DNA of 64,000 bases from JAJPHU01 sp035553375 (GCA_035553375.1 DATNCY010000320.1:5572-69571), one strand, 5' to 3'. Counted from the stretch's first letter, positions 42,201-50,344 are shown. The notes: generated by a model not told the origin, from the letters alone. Made by a program: numbers and translations.

Positions 42201-43782
42201 CGTTAATGAGGGCCATGTGCTGGCTCCCCGGCAGAGCGAGCAAACGATTGTGAACGCGATCCCAACTGACGCGTGGTTGTAGCGCGGCGAGTCTCGCATT
42301 GGGGGGTTGTAATTTAGGATCGGAACTGTCCGCGAAGCGGTAACGTCCGCTAATCATCTCCAGCGTTGTCTCGAACGCCTGCGGTGACAGATCGCGGTAG
42401 GGATAGGCGCGGCGAACAAGGGCGAACAGTTCCGGCACACTCCAATCGTCCATCGCGGTGCAAGCGACAAGTTGCTGAGCCAGCACGTCGAGACAGTTGA
42501 TCGGCACGCGGATTTCCTCGACGCGGCCAGCCACCATCTCACGGGCCAGGACCGCTTGTTCGAGCAAATCGGCCTGCGTCTTGGGAATGAGCCGGCCCTT
42601 GCTCTTTTGCCCGACCAGATGCCCGGCTCGCCCGACGCGCTGCAACGCTCGCGCGACATTGCCCGGCGATTCGACCTGGCACACCAGATCGACCGCACCC
42701 ATGTCGATGCCGAGTTCGAGCGATGCGGTCGCTACCACGGCCGGCAGTCGGCCCTCCTTGAGCGCCGTCTCAATCTGCTGCCGTACTTCCAGGGCAACGC
42801 TGCCGTGATGGGCGCGGGCAATCTCTTCGTCATCATTGAGAAACGCCGTGATGCGCTCGGCGGCGCGGCGATTGTTGGCGAACACGATGGTCGAACGATG
42901 CTGGCGGATTTCGTCGCCGAGCAGCCGATAGATCGATGGCCAAATCGATTTCTCCGGCAGCGGCCCGAATTGATCGACGGGACTGAGGACGCGCAAATCG
43001 AGATCCTTGCGCATGCCGGCATCCACGATGGTCACGGAGCGCGGTTGCCAGTTGCCTTCGTCGTCCGGTTCGCTGCCGCCGAGATAGCGGGCGACTTCTT
43101 CCAACGGGCGCTGGGTCGCCGAGAGGCCAATACGGACGAATCCCGAACCTGCCAGCCCGCAGCGCGAGCAAGGGTCACTCGTTCCCTTGCTTGCGCTGCG
43201 GGCTGGTTGAAGCGCTTGCAGGCGTTCCAGCAGTAAGGCCAGAAACACACCGCGCTTATTCGTGCAGAGCGCGTGAATCTCATCGACGATACAGTGTGTG
43301 ATGCCGCGAAGCGTCTCGCGGGCGCGCGAGGTCAGCAGCAAATGCAGCGATTCGGGCGTGGTGATGAGAATATGCGGCGGCCGGCGGATGAGACGCTGGC
43401 GCTCGGCCGCCGGCGTGTCGCCGGTGCGCACGGCCGCCTCCAGCGCTGGCAATGACAATCCCATGTCATTCGCTGTCTGCGTAATCCCTTCGAGGGGTGC
43501 TTGCAAATTGCGATGGATATCGTTGTTGAGCGCTTTCAGCGGCGAAATATAAAGGACACGCACGCCACGCGGCAAAGATGGTTGTCGCCAGAGCGCATCG
43601 AGACACGCCAGAAACGCGGCCAACGTCTTGCCGGAGCCGGTGGGGGCGAGGATGAGCGTGTTCTGTCCGGCGGCGATGGCCGGCCAGCCGAGGCGTTGCG
43701 CGGCCGTCGGCTCACCGAGCGCGGCGCGAAACCAACGCTGCACTGGAGGGAGAAACAAGTCCAGGGGATCGGCGGCATCCAT
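39277..43782 (-). CDS. Lhr-type large ATP-dependent helicase carrying two repeat insertions
   Basis: A 1501-residue protein from the ATG at 43782, the normal length of bacterial Lhr-type superfamily 2 helicases. Motif I is APTGSGKT (46-53), motif II VDEIHAL (166-172), motif III SATQ (221-224) and motif VI QRVGRAGH. Lhr proteins unwind DNA:RNA hybrids and DNA during repair. The C-terminal half contains the Lhr-specific winged-helix and beta-barrel region. Two segments are foreign: residues 193-211 (PARSASKGTSDPCSRCGLA) come from a family A palindrome between motifs II and III, and ~1237-1275 come from a 7-bp tandem array (SAVRHPPSAIRHP). Both keep the frame. A methyltransferase follows on the same strand upstream. 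Confidence 0.9.
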   Translation of the reverse strand: MDAADPLDLFLPPVQRWFRAALGEPTAAQRLGWPAIAAGQNTLILAPTGSGKTLAAFLACLDALWRQPSLPRGVRVLYISPLKALNNDIHRNLQAPLEGITQTANDMGLSLPALEAAVRTGDTPAAERQRLIRRPPHILITTPESLHLLLTSRARETLRGITHCIVDEIHALCTNKRGVFLALLLERLQALQPARSASKGTSDPCSRCGLAGSGFVRIGLSATQRPLEEVARYLGGSEPDDEGNWQPRSVTIVDAGMRKDLDLRVLSPVDQFGPLPEKSIWPSIYRLLGDEIRQHRSTIVFANNRRAAERITAFLNDDEEIARAHHGSVALEVRQQIETALKEGRLPAVVATASLELGIDMGAVDLVCQVESPGNVARALQRVGRAGHLVGQKSKGRLIPKTQADLLEQAVLAREMVAGRVEEIRVPINCLDVLAQQLVACTAMDDWSVPELFALVRRAYPYRDLSPQAFETTLEMISGRYRFADSSDPKLQPPNARLAALQPRVSWDRVHNRLLALPGSQHMALINGGTIPDTGQYAAYTSNGARIGELDEEFIYERRVGDTFLLGTNAWRLESIEADRVIVSPAEGAPAMVPFWKGENTGRSYDLGCAIGAFLRELAELLEQPGCLDWLQTEFHLESKAARNIRYHIGRQLLVAGCLPTDRTLVIEASRDQLGDWQVVLLSPLGNRLHLSLRLALEGRLRQRLGYQPQCMHHDDGILIRLTDTDEPIIDLFAGLTPENVEGLILDELADSALFALRFRQNAARSLLLPRLQPGKRAPLWLQRLRGRDLLQVARRHADFPIIAETFRECLHDHLDVPRLQQLLADIQAGRVNVVTRRAETPSPFAAGLLFSFTIAFMYQQDGVEADGDRAHTLDRQLLEQLVAPERQGHLLDPRAVHQVERRLRGVGQPPRSVTEMAEWLRRLGDLTPEELEGPMAAFLEQLETEGRACRVELPMTPALRGSSVRWVAVEDAQAYQQAFGLGNAPSASVEQRQVAGATILARFLATHALVGLADVLARYPFEPAWARRQLEEWAKAGRIVTVSAPEGETVQWSDPANLEQVQRGSLGILRREVVTCSPPQFSDFLLRWQGLHPETRRGESEGLADVLARLQGLPLDAEVWERTVLPSRVPGYQPRWLDEWIAGGAGLWICQGTQADGGEIGRVAFFSREMLRQLPLRVVSDAPALGADADRVLDHLRARGASFLTDLAADLGMSPGAARAALGVLMRHCMVTNDHYSAVRHPPSAIRHPLPAIGHPPSPSRRSGLRTADRGQRMEGRWSIVPWGHPEPEAHAIAQAALLLERYGIVARELALLDPWLLPWRILYEVLSRMELAGEVRRGYFVEGLSGAQFALPEAARQLQELHLPSTATAPPVLLHSMDPANLYGSGAPFDIPLLDGGTRPLLRRPGNWLILQAGRPVLLIEQHGKRLTALASASRDEVAAAVACLPGIFDNQRGLSARHKLTVEEWNGQPITSSEGRALLETAGFVRDYQAMTLYAVWR
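39958..40072. repeat. 7-bp tandem array inside the Lhr helicase gene
   Basis: On the plus strand two arrays of 7-mers face each other: CCGCTGT/CCGCGAT/CCGCAGT-type units (39959-39993) and GGATGGC units (40012-40066). This is a fold-back layout like family F with another unit. It is read in frame as Arg/His/Pro-rich sequence in the helicase C-terminal half. Confidence 0.85.
43152..43206. repeat. Palindromic repeat, family A, in frame inside the Lhr helicase gene
   Basis: 23-nt arms with one mismatch surround a 9-nt loop. It encodes helicase residues 193-211. The surrounding helicase sequence (LLLERLQAL before, FVRIGLSATQ after) joins naturally if the element is removed. Confidence 0.92.
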
Positions 43783-43957
43783 ACCACTATTGTACAAATA
43801 TCTCCTATGGATTCGCGAGTAACTCACACGAAGGCATGAGTCTGAAACCACGCCCTTCGCTATCAGGCATTTTTCCGCATTTGCTCAGCTTGCACGATGA
43901 TTGCTTCAAGCTCGGCAAATCGCAGTTTGTTGCATATCGCTATCTCTTATGTCTTCC

Positions 43958-44725
43958 TTAGCCCAATGTCGGTTTGACGCCCCGCACCAGCGCGAGCCAG
44001 CCCTCAATGCGCACCCGACCATCCTCCATCCGCCGTGGATGAAATCCACGCGCGGAGGGGCCGGATAACAATAATCGACGCACGGTTTCCTTGTCCTCCA
44101 CCGGTGTACCGCGATCGAACCATTCGTCGAAGTCCAACTCAAGCGGCTCCTCGGTGAGCCGCAAGTCGGTCACTCCGGCACCGGCCAACAGATCAATCAG
44201 TTGGCCCGCCGTCAGGCTGCGCGTGTGGGTGCGGTCTCGGTCGCGCTCGATACGCTGATGCCAGTCGGCACGGGCGCTGTCTGGGTCCGTTGTGTGATCG
44301 CACGCCATCACGACGCCGCCGGGGCGTAGCAATTCCACTTGCCGGCGAAGGAATGCAGCAGGGTCCGTCGTGTGATGGAGAACCAACCGCGACAACGTGC
44401 CATCGAAGGGGCCGATCAGTGACGCATCAAAAATGGACTTTTGCTCAAACAATGCACGCTCGCCGAAGCGAGCGCACCGCTTGCGGGCACGGGCGATCAT
44501 CTCCGCGGAAAGATCGACTCCAACCACCTGATAGCCGGCCTGCAACAGCGCTTCGCTAACCAAGCCGGGGCCGCAACCCGCATCGAGTATTCTCCCGCCT
44601 GCGGGCAGGCTCGCCATCTGAAGCAGCCGCGCCAACGCCGCTGGATTACTCCGCACCGACGCGCGCTCGAACTGGGCCGCCTGTTCGTCAAATGCCGTTG
44701 CTAGATCGCGATCGTGATCCGTCAT
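43958..44725 (-). CDS. Class I SAM-dependent methyltransferase
   Basis: A 255-residue protein with motif I ILDAGCGPGLVSEAL (~38-52) and the following acidic residue VVGVDLSAEMI, typical of UbiE/Methyltransf_11-type enzymes that methylate small molecules. The C-terminal ~90 residues (SLTAGQLIDLLAGAGVTDLRL) are the usual substrate-side region. AGGAAG precedes the ATG. It is immediately followed on the same strand by the helicase gene and preceded by the GT39-like gene, with no functional link evident. Confidence 0.87.
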   Translation of the reverse strand: MTDHDRDLATAFDEQAAQFERASVRSNPAALARLLQMASLPAGGRILDAGCGPGLVSEALLQAGYQVVGVDLSAEMIARARKRCARFGERALFEQKSIFDASLIGPFDGTLSRLVLHHTTDPAAFLRRQVELLRPGGVVMACDHTTDPDSARADWHQRIERDRDRTHTRSLTAGQLIDLLAGAGVTDLRLTEEPLELDFDEWFDRGTPVEDKETVRRLLLSGPSARGFHPRRMEDGRVRIEGWLALVRGVKPTLG

Positions 44726-44859
44726 GGAAACTTCTTCCTCGTTGGCTTCTTCTTCCGTGGATCAACAGCAATGGTTTCGCCAGGGACTCGCCGCGACCTC
44801 TTTGGAGGAATTTCAGCAGCAGATACAGCCAGGAACATGATGTTACGGGGCTAACTCGA

Positions 44860-46200
44860 TCAACGGCCGTCCGCTTCCGACTCGCCCGCCCACAAATATC
44901 CGCGCACGGGGAGCAGGCACGCCAGGGCGAAGGCCGCGTAACACAACAGCACTCCATCGAGCGGCAAACGCGGTCCCGATAGAGCCTCGGCGTGGCTCAG
45001 CACATACGGCAACGGAATCCAGAACACGGCCAAGGACGCCGGCAACGCGCTCGAACGCCAGCCATACGTCCAGCGCCAGCCGAGCAACGCCAGCACCACC
45101 AAGCCCAGCAACGTGCTTTCGAGTACCACCGGATACGACCACGCCAGCCAGGTCGGCATCGACTCTTCCGAACCCGCGCGGTCGGCCAATCGTCCCTCGA
45201 TAAACCAACGCTCGCCGAAGACGAAATCCAGCCCGGCCCGCAGACGGCGGCGCACCGTTTCGACCGGATGATCGTGCATCTCCTGGCCGATCAACCCACT
45301 CAGGCGAGCGTAACGATCGGTGGAGCGAGGAATCTGGCTCAGTTCCTCGACCGGCGCATCGCGCATCGCTTGCTCGCTCACGGGGCCTCCGGTCGCGTGG
45401 GGATTGTTGCCGATCCACAGGTGATAGTATGCGGAATCGACGATCGGAACCGGCTCACCGTAGAGTTGCCAGTTGCGAAACGTCCAGGGCGCCAGACCGT
45501 TGACAAAGCCGAGAAAAGCGAGCAGCGCACACAACCAACCGCGTGTCAAACCGCGGCTGCGCCACAAAAACCACGCCAGAGCCACGAAGGCGAACGGCAA
45601 GAACGCCGCGCGCACCAGAGCCAACGCTGCCAGAGATAGACCGAACAACAGACTGGTCAAAGGTCCGCTTGTCTGGCTGGCGCGCAAACCAAGGAGCAGA
45701 GACAAGGCCAGAAGAAATGTCGCCGCCACGCCATCGGCCAGCGCGGCCGTATCGAGTATCCAGAATGGATGCGCGGCGCAGAAAAGCCCCGTCAACGTAG
45801 CGACGGCCCGACTCCGAAACGCTCGGCGCGCGAACAGGAAATACAACCCGGCCGTGAGCGCACCCAGAGCGCACTGGAGCCAGCGCATCGTGCTGTCTCG
45901 CGCCGCCGGATCGACCACGCGAGCCACCGCCGACACCAGCCAGGGATAACCGGGCGCCACCTGCGCAGTCTCCTTCTCCTCCGTGGCGAAGGGAGCGCGA
46001 CTGGCGAAACTTTGCTTGTCCTTGAGATTGCTGACGAGTTTTTCCAGTTCCGCCGGCGGCGTCTCCACGAGCAGCGGGCCGGCGTTACGAGCGTAATCGG
46101 CGCACGAGATCAGGTAGCCGGCGCGTGTTCCCGCCGCCAAGGCGACAATCGCGATCAGGAGCAGACCATCCACCAGCGTAAACCGCCGCATTTCCGTCAT
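44860..46200 (-). CDS. GT39-like membrane glycosyltransferase
   Basis: A 446-residue polytopic protein from the ATG at 46200, which has GGAGGAGA upstream; the longer frame to 46695 is rejected. The first helix (GLLLIAIVALAAGTRAGYL) is followed by an acidic loop (SCADYARNAGPLL) in the position where ArnT/PMT-type enzymes have their catalytic Asp. About ten further helices follow (LYFLFARRAF, FLLALSLLLGLRA, AALALVRAAFLPFAFVALAW, LCALLAFLGFVNGLAPW). Members transfer sugars from polyprenyl-phosphate donors to lipid or protein. The acceptor is unknown. Confidence 0.75.
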   Translation of the reverse strand: MTEMRRFTLVDGLLLIAIVALAAGTRAGYLISCADYARNAGPLLVETPPAELEKLVSNLKDKQSFASRAPFATEEKETAQVAPGYPWLVSAVARVVDPAARDSTMRWLQCALGALTAGLYFLFARRAFRSRAVATLTGLFCAAHPFWILDTAALADGVAATFLLALSLLLGLRASQTSGPLTSLLFGLSLAALALVRAAFLPFAFVALAWFLWRSRGLTRGWLCALLAFLGFVNGLAPWTFRNWQLYGEPVPIVDSAYYHLWIGNNPHATGGPVSEQAMRDAPVEELSQIPRSTDRYARLSGLIGQEMHDHPVETVRRRLRAGLDFVFGERWFIEGRLADRAGSEESMPTWLAWSYPVVLESTLLGLVVLALLGWRWTYGWRSSALPASLAVFWIPLPYVLSHAEALSGPRLPLDGVLLCYAAFALACLLPVRGYLWAGESEADGR

Positions 46201-46279
46201 GACTGTCTCCTCCGCAGCCGATCGTCTAAACCGCTTGCCTCGGTGCGAGTTATGATAGGAGATCACGCGGCGGATAAGC

Positions 46280-46341
46280 AACCAGCACGGAGCGCCGGCG
46301 GTGGGTATCTTGCAACCCGTCGCTGGCGTTCCGAGCTGGTT
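46280..46341. repeat. Palindromic repeat, family D (diverged copy)
   Basis: AACCAGCACGGAGCGCCGGC (46280-46299) and a mirrored arm (46321-46341) differ at three positions. It is related to the in-frame copy at 8491-8545. Its right edge meets the predicted sigma-54 promoter. Confidence 0.75.
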
Positions 46342-46356
46342 GGCACGAGCATTGCT
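46341..46356 (+). promoter_or_regulatory. Predicted sigma-54 (-24/-12) promoter
   Basis: TGGCACGAGCATTGCT matches the sigma-54 consensus TGGCACG-N4-TTGCW at every fixed position with exact GG-GC spacing. Transcription would start near 46366, about 100 bp before the CBS gene. Sigma-54 promoters need an AAA+ activator, which is not in the window. Confidence 0.72.
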
Positions 46357-46426
46357 AACTTTTTTCTTGTGCCCCAAGAGGAGAGCATCCCAAAAAACAA
46401 CTCGCCTCATCTCACCGCGAAGGAAG

Positions 46427-46448
46427 GAGTGACTCTGGCCTGTCACTC
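46427..46448 (+). promoter_or_regulatory. Leader hairpin just before the CBS gene ribosome site
   Basis: GAGTGAC and GTCACTC form a 7-bp stem with an 8-nt loop in the predicted 5' leader, ending a few bases before AGGAGGAG. It could modulate translation, but the stem is short. Confidence 0.35.
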
Positions 46449-46468
46449 TCATCCAGGAGGAGTTATCC

Positions 46469-47014
46469 GTGCCTGTAAATACCAATGAATGGCAGAAGAC
46501 CCATCCCTGGGAGCCATCTCCCACCTCGCATCCCCAGCCGGTACCACTGGTCACGCCAGCGGACTTGTTCAATCCCATGCTGACCATCGCCGACGTGATG
46601 GCGCGCGACGCACCCACCTGCTCGCCCGATACCTCGATCACCGAAGGCGTTCGCATCCTGCGCGATGCCGCCGCCTCGGCTGTCTTTGCCGTCACCGATG
46701 GCCGAGTCGTCGGCCTGCTGACCGACCGCGCCGTGGCCTTAGCCGTGGCGGAGCACGGCGAAAGTCACGGCCGGCTGACGGTGAAAGACCTGATGAACGT
46801 CGATGTGCCAACCGTTGCGGCGGATTCCCGGCTCGATGTGCTGCTGGACAAGTTCACCGATGCGGGCGTGGCGGTCATCGACTCGGATCGACGCATACAG
46901 GGCGTCGTCCGCTGGGCGGACCTTCTGGGACATCTCTCGGAGCGTGCGCTCGGCCGATTAGTTACCAACCTGTTTCAACGCGGTCATTCGGAATCGAGCG
47001 AGGCGGCGCGGTAG
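46469..47014 (+). CDS. CBS-pair protein
   Basis: A 181-residue protein that starts with GTG at 46469 behind a strong AGGAGGAG. Residues ~35-160 form two CBS motifs: VMARDAPTCSPDTSITEGV with AVTDGRVVGLLTDRAV, and LMNVDVPTVAADSRLDVLL with VIDSDRRIQGVVRWADLLG (each quoted piece is separate). Stand-alone CBS pairs sense adenine nucleotides. It is 42 bp before the cytochrome-b/molybdoenzyme fusion and probably co-transcribed with it from the sigma-54 promoter, so it may tune that redox enzyme to energy state. Confidence 0.9.
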   Translation: MPVNTNEWQKTHPWEPSPTSHPQPVPLVTPADLFNPMLTIADVMARDAPTCSPDTSITEGVRILRDAAASAVFAVTDGRVVGLLTDRAVALAVAEHGESHGRLTVKDLMNVDVPTVAADSRLDVLLDKFTDAGVAVIDSDRRIQGVVRWADLLGHLSERALGRLVTNLFQRGHSESSEAAR

Positions 47015-47056
47015 CATTCCTCCGAAGGTCTGGAGAATGAGGAGCAATGAAAGACA

Positions 47057-48583
47057 ATGGACGAGCTTGGCTATCCCCTCGGCGTGCGGTTGACGCACTG
47101 GTTTAACCTTCTATTTGTCACCCTTCTCGTGCGCAGCGGGCTGGCAATCTTGTCGGCACATCCCAAGCTCTATTGGAACATCCACGCCTGGCCGGGCAGC
47201 GAGTGGCTGGATTTGCTGCGGAAGAAATTGCCCAACGATCGGATGTGGTGTTCCTCCGATGAGGAAGGCCATTGGCCCAGCTGGTTGGCCTTGCCGGGAA
47301 AAGAGAACCTCGGCCTCGGCCGCTACTGGCACTTCTTCAGCGCCCCCTGCTGGCTGATTGTCGGCATCCTCTATCTCCTCGTATTGTTCACGTCGCCACA
47401 ATGGCAGCGGTTGGTGCCGACCTCCTGGGATATTTTCCCTTGCGCCGGCCGAGCGATGCTCGAATACCTCAAGCTCGGGACACCGGAACCGGATGATCCA
47501 CGCTTCTCGATTGGTCCTGGCTATCTGCCCTTCAACGCCCTGCAACAGCTCACCTATTTCGGCCTCATCTTCTTCCTGGTGCCCTTCCAGATTCTGACCG
47601 GCCTGGCACAGTCGCCTTCGCTGCTGGCCCGCTTTCCCTGGTATGGCCGACTGTTCGGCAACCGGCAGGCGGCGCGGAGCCTGCACTTCCTCGGCTTGGT
47701 GATGATTGGCATCTTTTTCGTGATCCACATCATCATGGTCTTCTGGCACAACTTCGCCAAGGAGATGGACAAGATGATCTTGAACCAATCACACTCGGAA
47801 GGGAGTTGGCTGGGCGTGGGTCTTGGTGTGAGCATCGTCGTCGCCGTCGTGCTTTTTCATGTGGCGGCCACCTACTTCTCGGAAAAGAGGAAGCGGGGCG
47901 TTCACCTGGTTCTCTCCTCGATCGTCGCTCCGATCCGCAACTCGCTGCTGCATAACCTGAAGTCGGTTCAGGAATACACGGAAAAGGACATTTCGCCCTA
48001 CTTCCGAACCAACGGCTATCCGCCGATCACCGCTTACCCGCAGGCCAAGGGCGACGAGGACACCTACGAACACCTGCTGAGCAAGCAGTTCGCCGACTAT
48101 CGGCTGGAGATCAAGGGCATGGTGGAGCATCCGCAAAAGCTCTCGCTGGCGGATTTACGAGCCATGCCCAAGCAGGAACAGACGACGATGCACAACTGCA
48201 TTCAGGGCTGGACTTCGGTTGGCCGTTGGGGCGGCGTGCGTCTGCGTGAAATCCTTCAGCGCTGCAAACTTTTGCCCGGCGCTCGTTTTGTGGTGTTCAC
48301 TTCCTTTGCCATGCACGAGAAGAGCGGCAACATCTATTATGAATGTGTCAACCTGGACATCGCCAACCATGTGCAAACGATTCTCGCCTACGAACTCAAT
48401 GGTCAAGAATTGCCGATCCAGAACGGCGCTCCGTTGCGAGTCCGCTTCGAGACCAAGCTGGGCTTCAAGATGGTGAAGTTCCTGCGTTCGATCGAAATCG
48501 TCGAGGATTATCGCTCAATCGGCGACGGCATGGGCGGCGTCCGCGAGGACGAACAGCAATACGACATGGGAGCGCAGATTTGA
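47057..48583 (+). CDS. Cytochrome-b membrane domain fused to a sulfite-oxidase-type molybdopterin domain
   Basis: A 508-residue fusion. Residues 1-~290 are a di-heme cytochrome-b561/NiFe-hydrogenase-b-like membrane module with helices and candidate axial histidines (RLTHWFNLLFVTLLV, GRYWHFFSAPCWLIVGILYLLV shown as GRYWHFFSAP, SLHFLGLVMIG, FVIHIIMVFWHNF). Residues ~350-490 are a sulfite oxidase/MsrP-like Mo-cofactor domain. The Mo-ligand Cys is in MHNCIQGWTSVGRWGG near 380. VVFTSFAMHEKSG and LGFKMVKFLRSIEI follow. MsrP normally is periplasmic with a separate heme protein MsrQ; here both functions are on one chain. It likely moves electrons from quinol to reduce an oxidised substrate, or the reverse; the substrate is unknown. 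Confidence 0.87.
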   Translation: MDELGYPLGVRLTHWFNLLFVTLLVRSGLAILSAHPKLYWNIHAWPGSEWLDLLRKKLPNDRMWCSSDEEGHWPSWLALPGKENLGLGRYWHFFSAPCWLIVGILYLLVLFTSPQWQRLVPTSWDIFPCAGRAMLEYLKLGTPEPDDPRFSIGPGYLPFNALQQLTYFGLIFFLVPFQILTGLAQSPSLLARFPWYGRLFGNRQAARSLHFLGLVMIGIFFVIHIIMVFWHNFAKEMDKMILNQSHSEGSWLGVGLGVSIVVAVVLFHVAATYFSEKRKRGVHLVLSSIVAPIRNSLLHNLKSVQEYTEKDISPYFRTNGYPPITAYPQAKGDEDTYEHLLSKQFADYRLEIKGMVEHPQKLSLADLRAMPKQEQTTMHNCIQGWTSVGRWGGVRLREILQRCKLLPGARFVVFTSFAMHEKSGNIYYECVNLDIANHVQTILAYELNGQELPIQNGAPLRVRFETKLGFKMVKFLRSIEIVEDYRSIGDGMGGVREDEQQYDMGAQI

Positions 48584-48590
48584 GCAAGTC

Positions 48591-48632
48591 GTCTCGCCGG
48601 TCTGGGTTGGTGGGACCGGCGTCTCGCCGGTC
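48591..48632. repeat. Short repeat, family H
   Basis: GTCTCGCCGGTC occurs at 48591-48602 and 48621-48632, with GACCGGCG between as a partial mirror. It lies just after the molybdoenzyme stop. Confidence 0.7.
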
Positions 48633-48752
48633 GGCAAACCCTCGGACATCCCTTGTCAGGGTTAGCATGGCGGGCTATTCTATCCCATCGGTTGGCGAAG
48701 TGTACCAGCAAATCCAGTGATGTTAAAAAGGCGTTGAGCAGGAGGAAATCGC

Positions 48753-49163
48753 GTGGCCCGACGAATCTTGAATCGCAAGGATCTCCGCGCCGATTTTGAA
48801 GCGGCCGAGCGCCGCAAATCGGAAGACGAAGTTGAGGGCGACGAGGAAGAAACGGAAGACGACGAAGCAGCCTCGGCCGATTCCGACGACGAGGGCGACG
48901 AAGGAGACGAAGAGGAAGCCCCTAAAAAGAAAAAGAAGGTCGTCAAGGAAGCCAAGCCCAAGCGGACGCGCGCGGTCAAGCATGTGCGCATGAAGCTCGT
49001 TTGGGGTGTTTTCAACAACTCGAATCAGCGGGTGGCGACCTTCGAGTATCCCAAACGTAAGGAAGCCGAGGAACACGCGGCGAAACTGGGGGCCGCCAAA
49101 AATCCTCCGCAAGCGTTTTTCATCCAGCCCATCAAGGAGCCGATGGAAGACAAAAAGGAGTAG
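48753..49163 (+). CDS. Acidic/basic block protein of unknown function
   Basis: A 136-residue protein starting with GTG at 48753 behind AGGAGGAA. Residues ~18-52 are almost all Glu/Asp/Ser, then a Lys block (PKKKKKVVKEAKPKR, ~53-67). A folded-looking end (KLVWGVFNNSNQRVATFEYP, then AEEHAAKLGAA) is probably the functional part. I recall similar charged small proteins in planctomycetes, but no function. It may belong to the CBS-molybdoenzyme transcript, 170 bp upstream, though a repeat intervenes. Confidence 0.72.
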   Translation: MARRILNRKDLRADFEAAERRKSEDEVEGDEEETEDDEAASADSDDEGDEGDEEEAPKKKKKVVKEAKPKRTRAVKHVRMKLVWGVFNNSNQRVATFEYPKRKEAEEHAAKLGAAKNPPQAFFIQPIKEPMEDKKE

Positions 49164-49179
49164 ATTTGTACGATCCTTA

Positions 49180-49234
49180 CCAGCCCGCAGCGCCAGCAAG
49201 GATAATTCAATCCCCTGCTGGCGCTGCGGGCTGG
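49180..49234. repeat. Palindromic repeat, family A
   Basis: 22-nt arms (one mismatch) enclose an 11-nt loop. The repeat fills the gap between two convergent genes; the minus-strand gene ends 6 bp later. Confidence 0.93.
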
Positions 49235-49239
49235 CAATC

Positions 49240-50097
49240 CTATCGATCCGGGATCGTGCGGACCATGTCTTCGATCTGCTGAACTTTTCGACCGACGAAC
49301 AGGACATTGGCCATCTCGAAATGATGGGCCTGCGCGCCCGACGTTTTGACGATCAAATCGCCCGAACCCAGGCCGAGAACCCAGTGACGGAACAAATCGC
49401 TGCGTTGGCGCTCCAGCGAAAGGCCGACGGTCGAGTAAACCTTCTCGCCGCCGCCGACCTCGGTACACACTTTGAACTGACCCGGCGAAAAGACCATGTA
49501 AACCTGTTTGTCGAAGAGCAACACGGTGAACAGCCAGAGGAGAAACAGGATACCGGAGATGAAGAAGTAACCGCCGGCGTTGATGCGGATGTCGAGATAG
49601 CTCAGGTGGCGCAGAATGTGTTCCCACCAACCGGCCAGGGCGAAGATGATCGATAGGGCGATAACGACGAAGATCACCATGAACGACCACATGCCGCGCA
49701 GCGGCACGTTGGTGATGACGATGACCAGCAGCAAGACTGTGGCGAACAGCACGCCGAAGTTCTTGCCCTTGGCAATGTGCAAACGGAGGGGGTTCTCGGA
49801 CAGTTTGTGATCGGGATGCTTGTCATCGGCGGCGGGCAAAACCAATACCTCCCGGTCTCGGTAGGTGGTTACCTTGCCTTCCTTCGTCGGGCCAATCACT
49901 TCGGCCCCGCGAACCACCTCTGTGTCTTTTGGCAGGATCGCCATTTTTGATCCCCACATGAGGGACAGAATGCCCAGCAGGAAGCCGACCGCCCAGACCG
50001 GCCACCAATAGAACAGGGTGGAATGGCTGACGATGGTGATTTGGCGGTTGTTGGCCGCGGCGGCGGGCGGTGGAGTTTGCGGTTGCACGACGGACAT
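49240..50097 (-). CDS. Polytopic membrane protein of unknown function
   Basis: A 285-residue protein with hydrophobic helices at ~28-50 (LFYWWPVWAVGFLLGILSLM), ~110-130, ~137-160 and ~178-200. A periplasmic or cytosolic loop lies between the first two (~55-105). The C-terminal ~85 residues form a beta-rich soluble domain (QVYMVFSPGQFKVCTEVG, GSGDLIVKTSGAQ) that resembles a PH-like module. I know similar planctomycete hypotheticals but no function. Confidence 0.72.
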   Translation of the reverse strand: MSVVQPQTPPPAAAANNRQITIVSHSTLFYWWPVWAVGFLLGILSLMWGSKMAILPKDTEVVRGAEVIGPTKEGKVTTYRDREVLVLPAADDKHPDHKLSENPLRLHIAKGKNFGVLFATVLLLVIVITNVPLRGMWSFMVIFVVIALSIIFALAGWWEHILRHLSYLDIRINAGGYFFISGILFLLWLFTVLLFDKQVYMVFSPGQFKVCTEVGGGEKVYSTVGLSLERQRSDLFRHWVLGLGSGDLIVKTSGAQAHHFEMANVLFVGRKVQQIEDMVRTIPDR

Positions 50098-50272
50098 GGA
50101 TGGTTCTCGCCTGAACGGTGCGTGGTTGAGTTACGCGACATTGCCTTTATACAATCATTCGCGGTTCGGCGATCAATCTTGACGAAAAACCGCCGGTATC
50201 AGGCCACAAGCTAAAGGTCAACGCCCGTGTTGTCAAGCACTTGTCGGCGAACGGGCGACTGGTAGAGGGTTC

Positions 50273-50325
50273 GCCAGCCCGCAGCGCCAGCAAGGGAATG
50301 TCCCTTGCTGGCGCTGCGGGCTGGC
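50273..50325. repeat. Palindromic repeat, family A
   Basis: Perfect 25-bp arms around the 3-nt loop ATG, between two minus-strand genes. GGGTTTGTCC follows the right arm, recalling the GGTTTTGTCC flank at 23770. Confidence 0.95.
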
Positions 50326-50344
50326 AGGGTTTGTCCGCTCGTCC

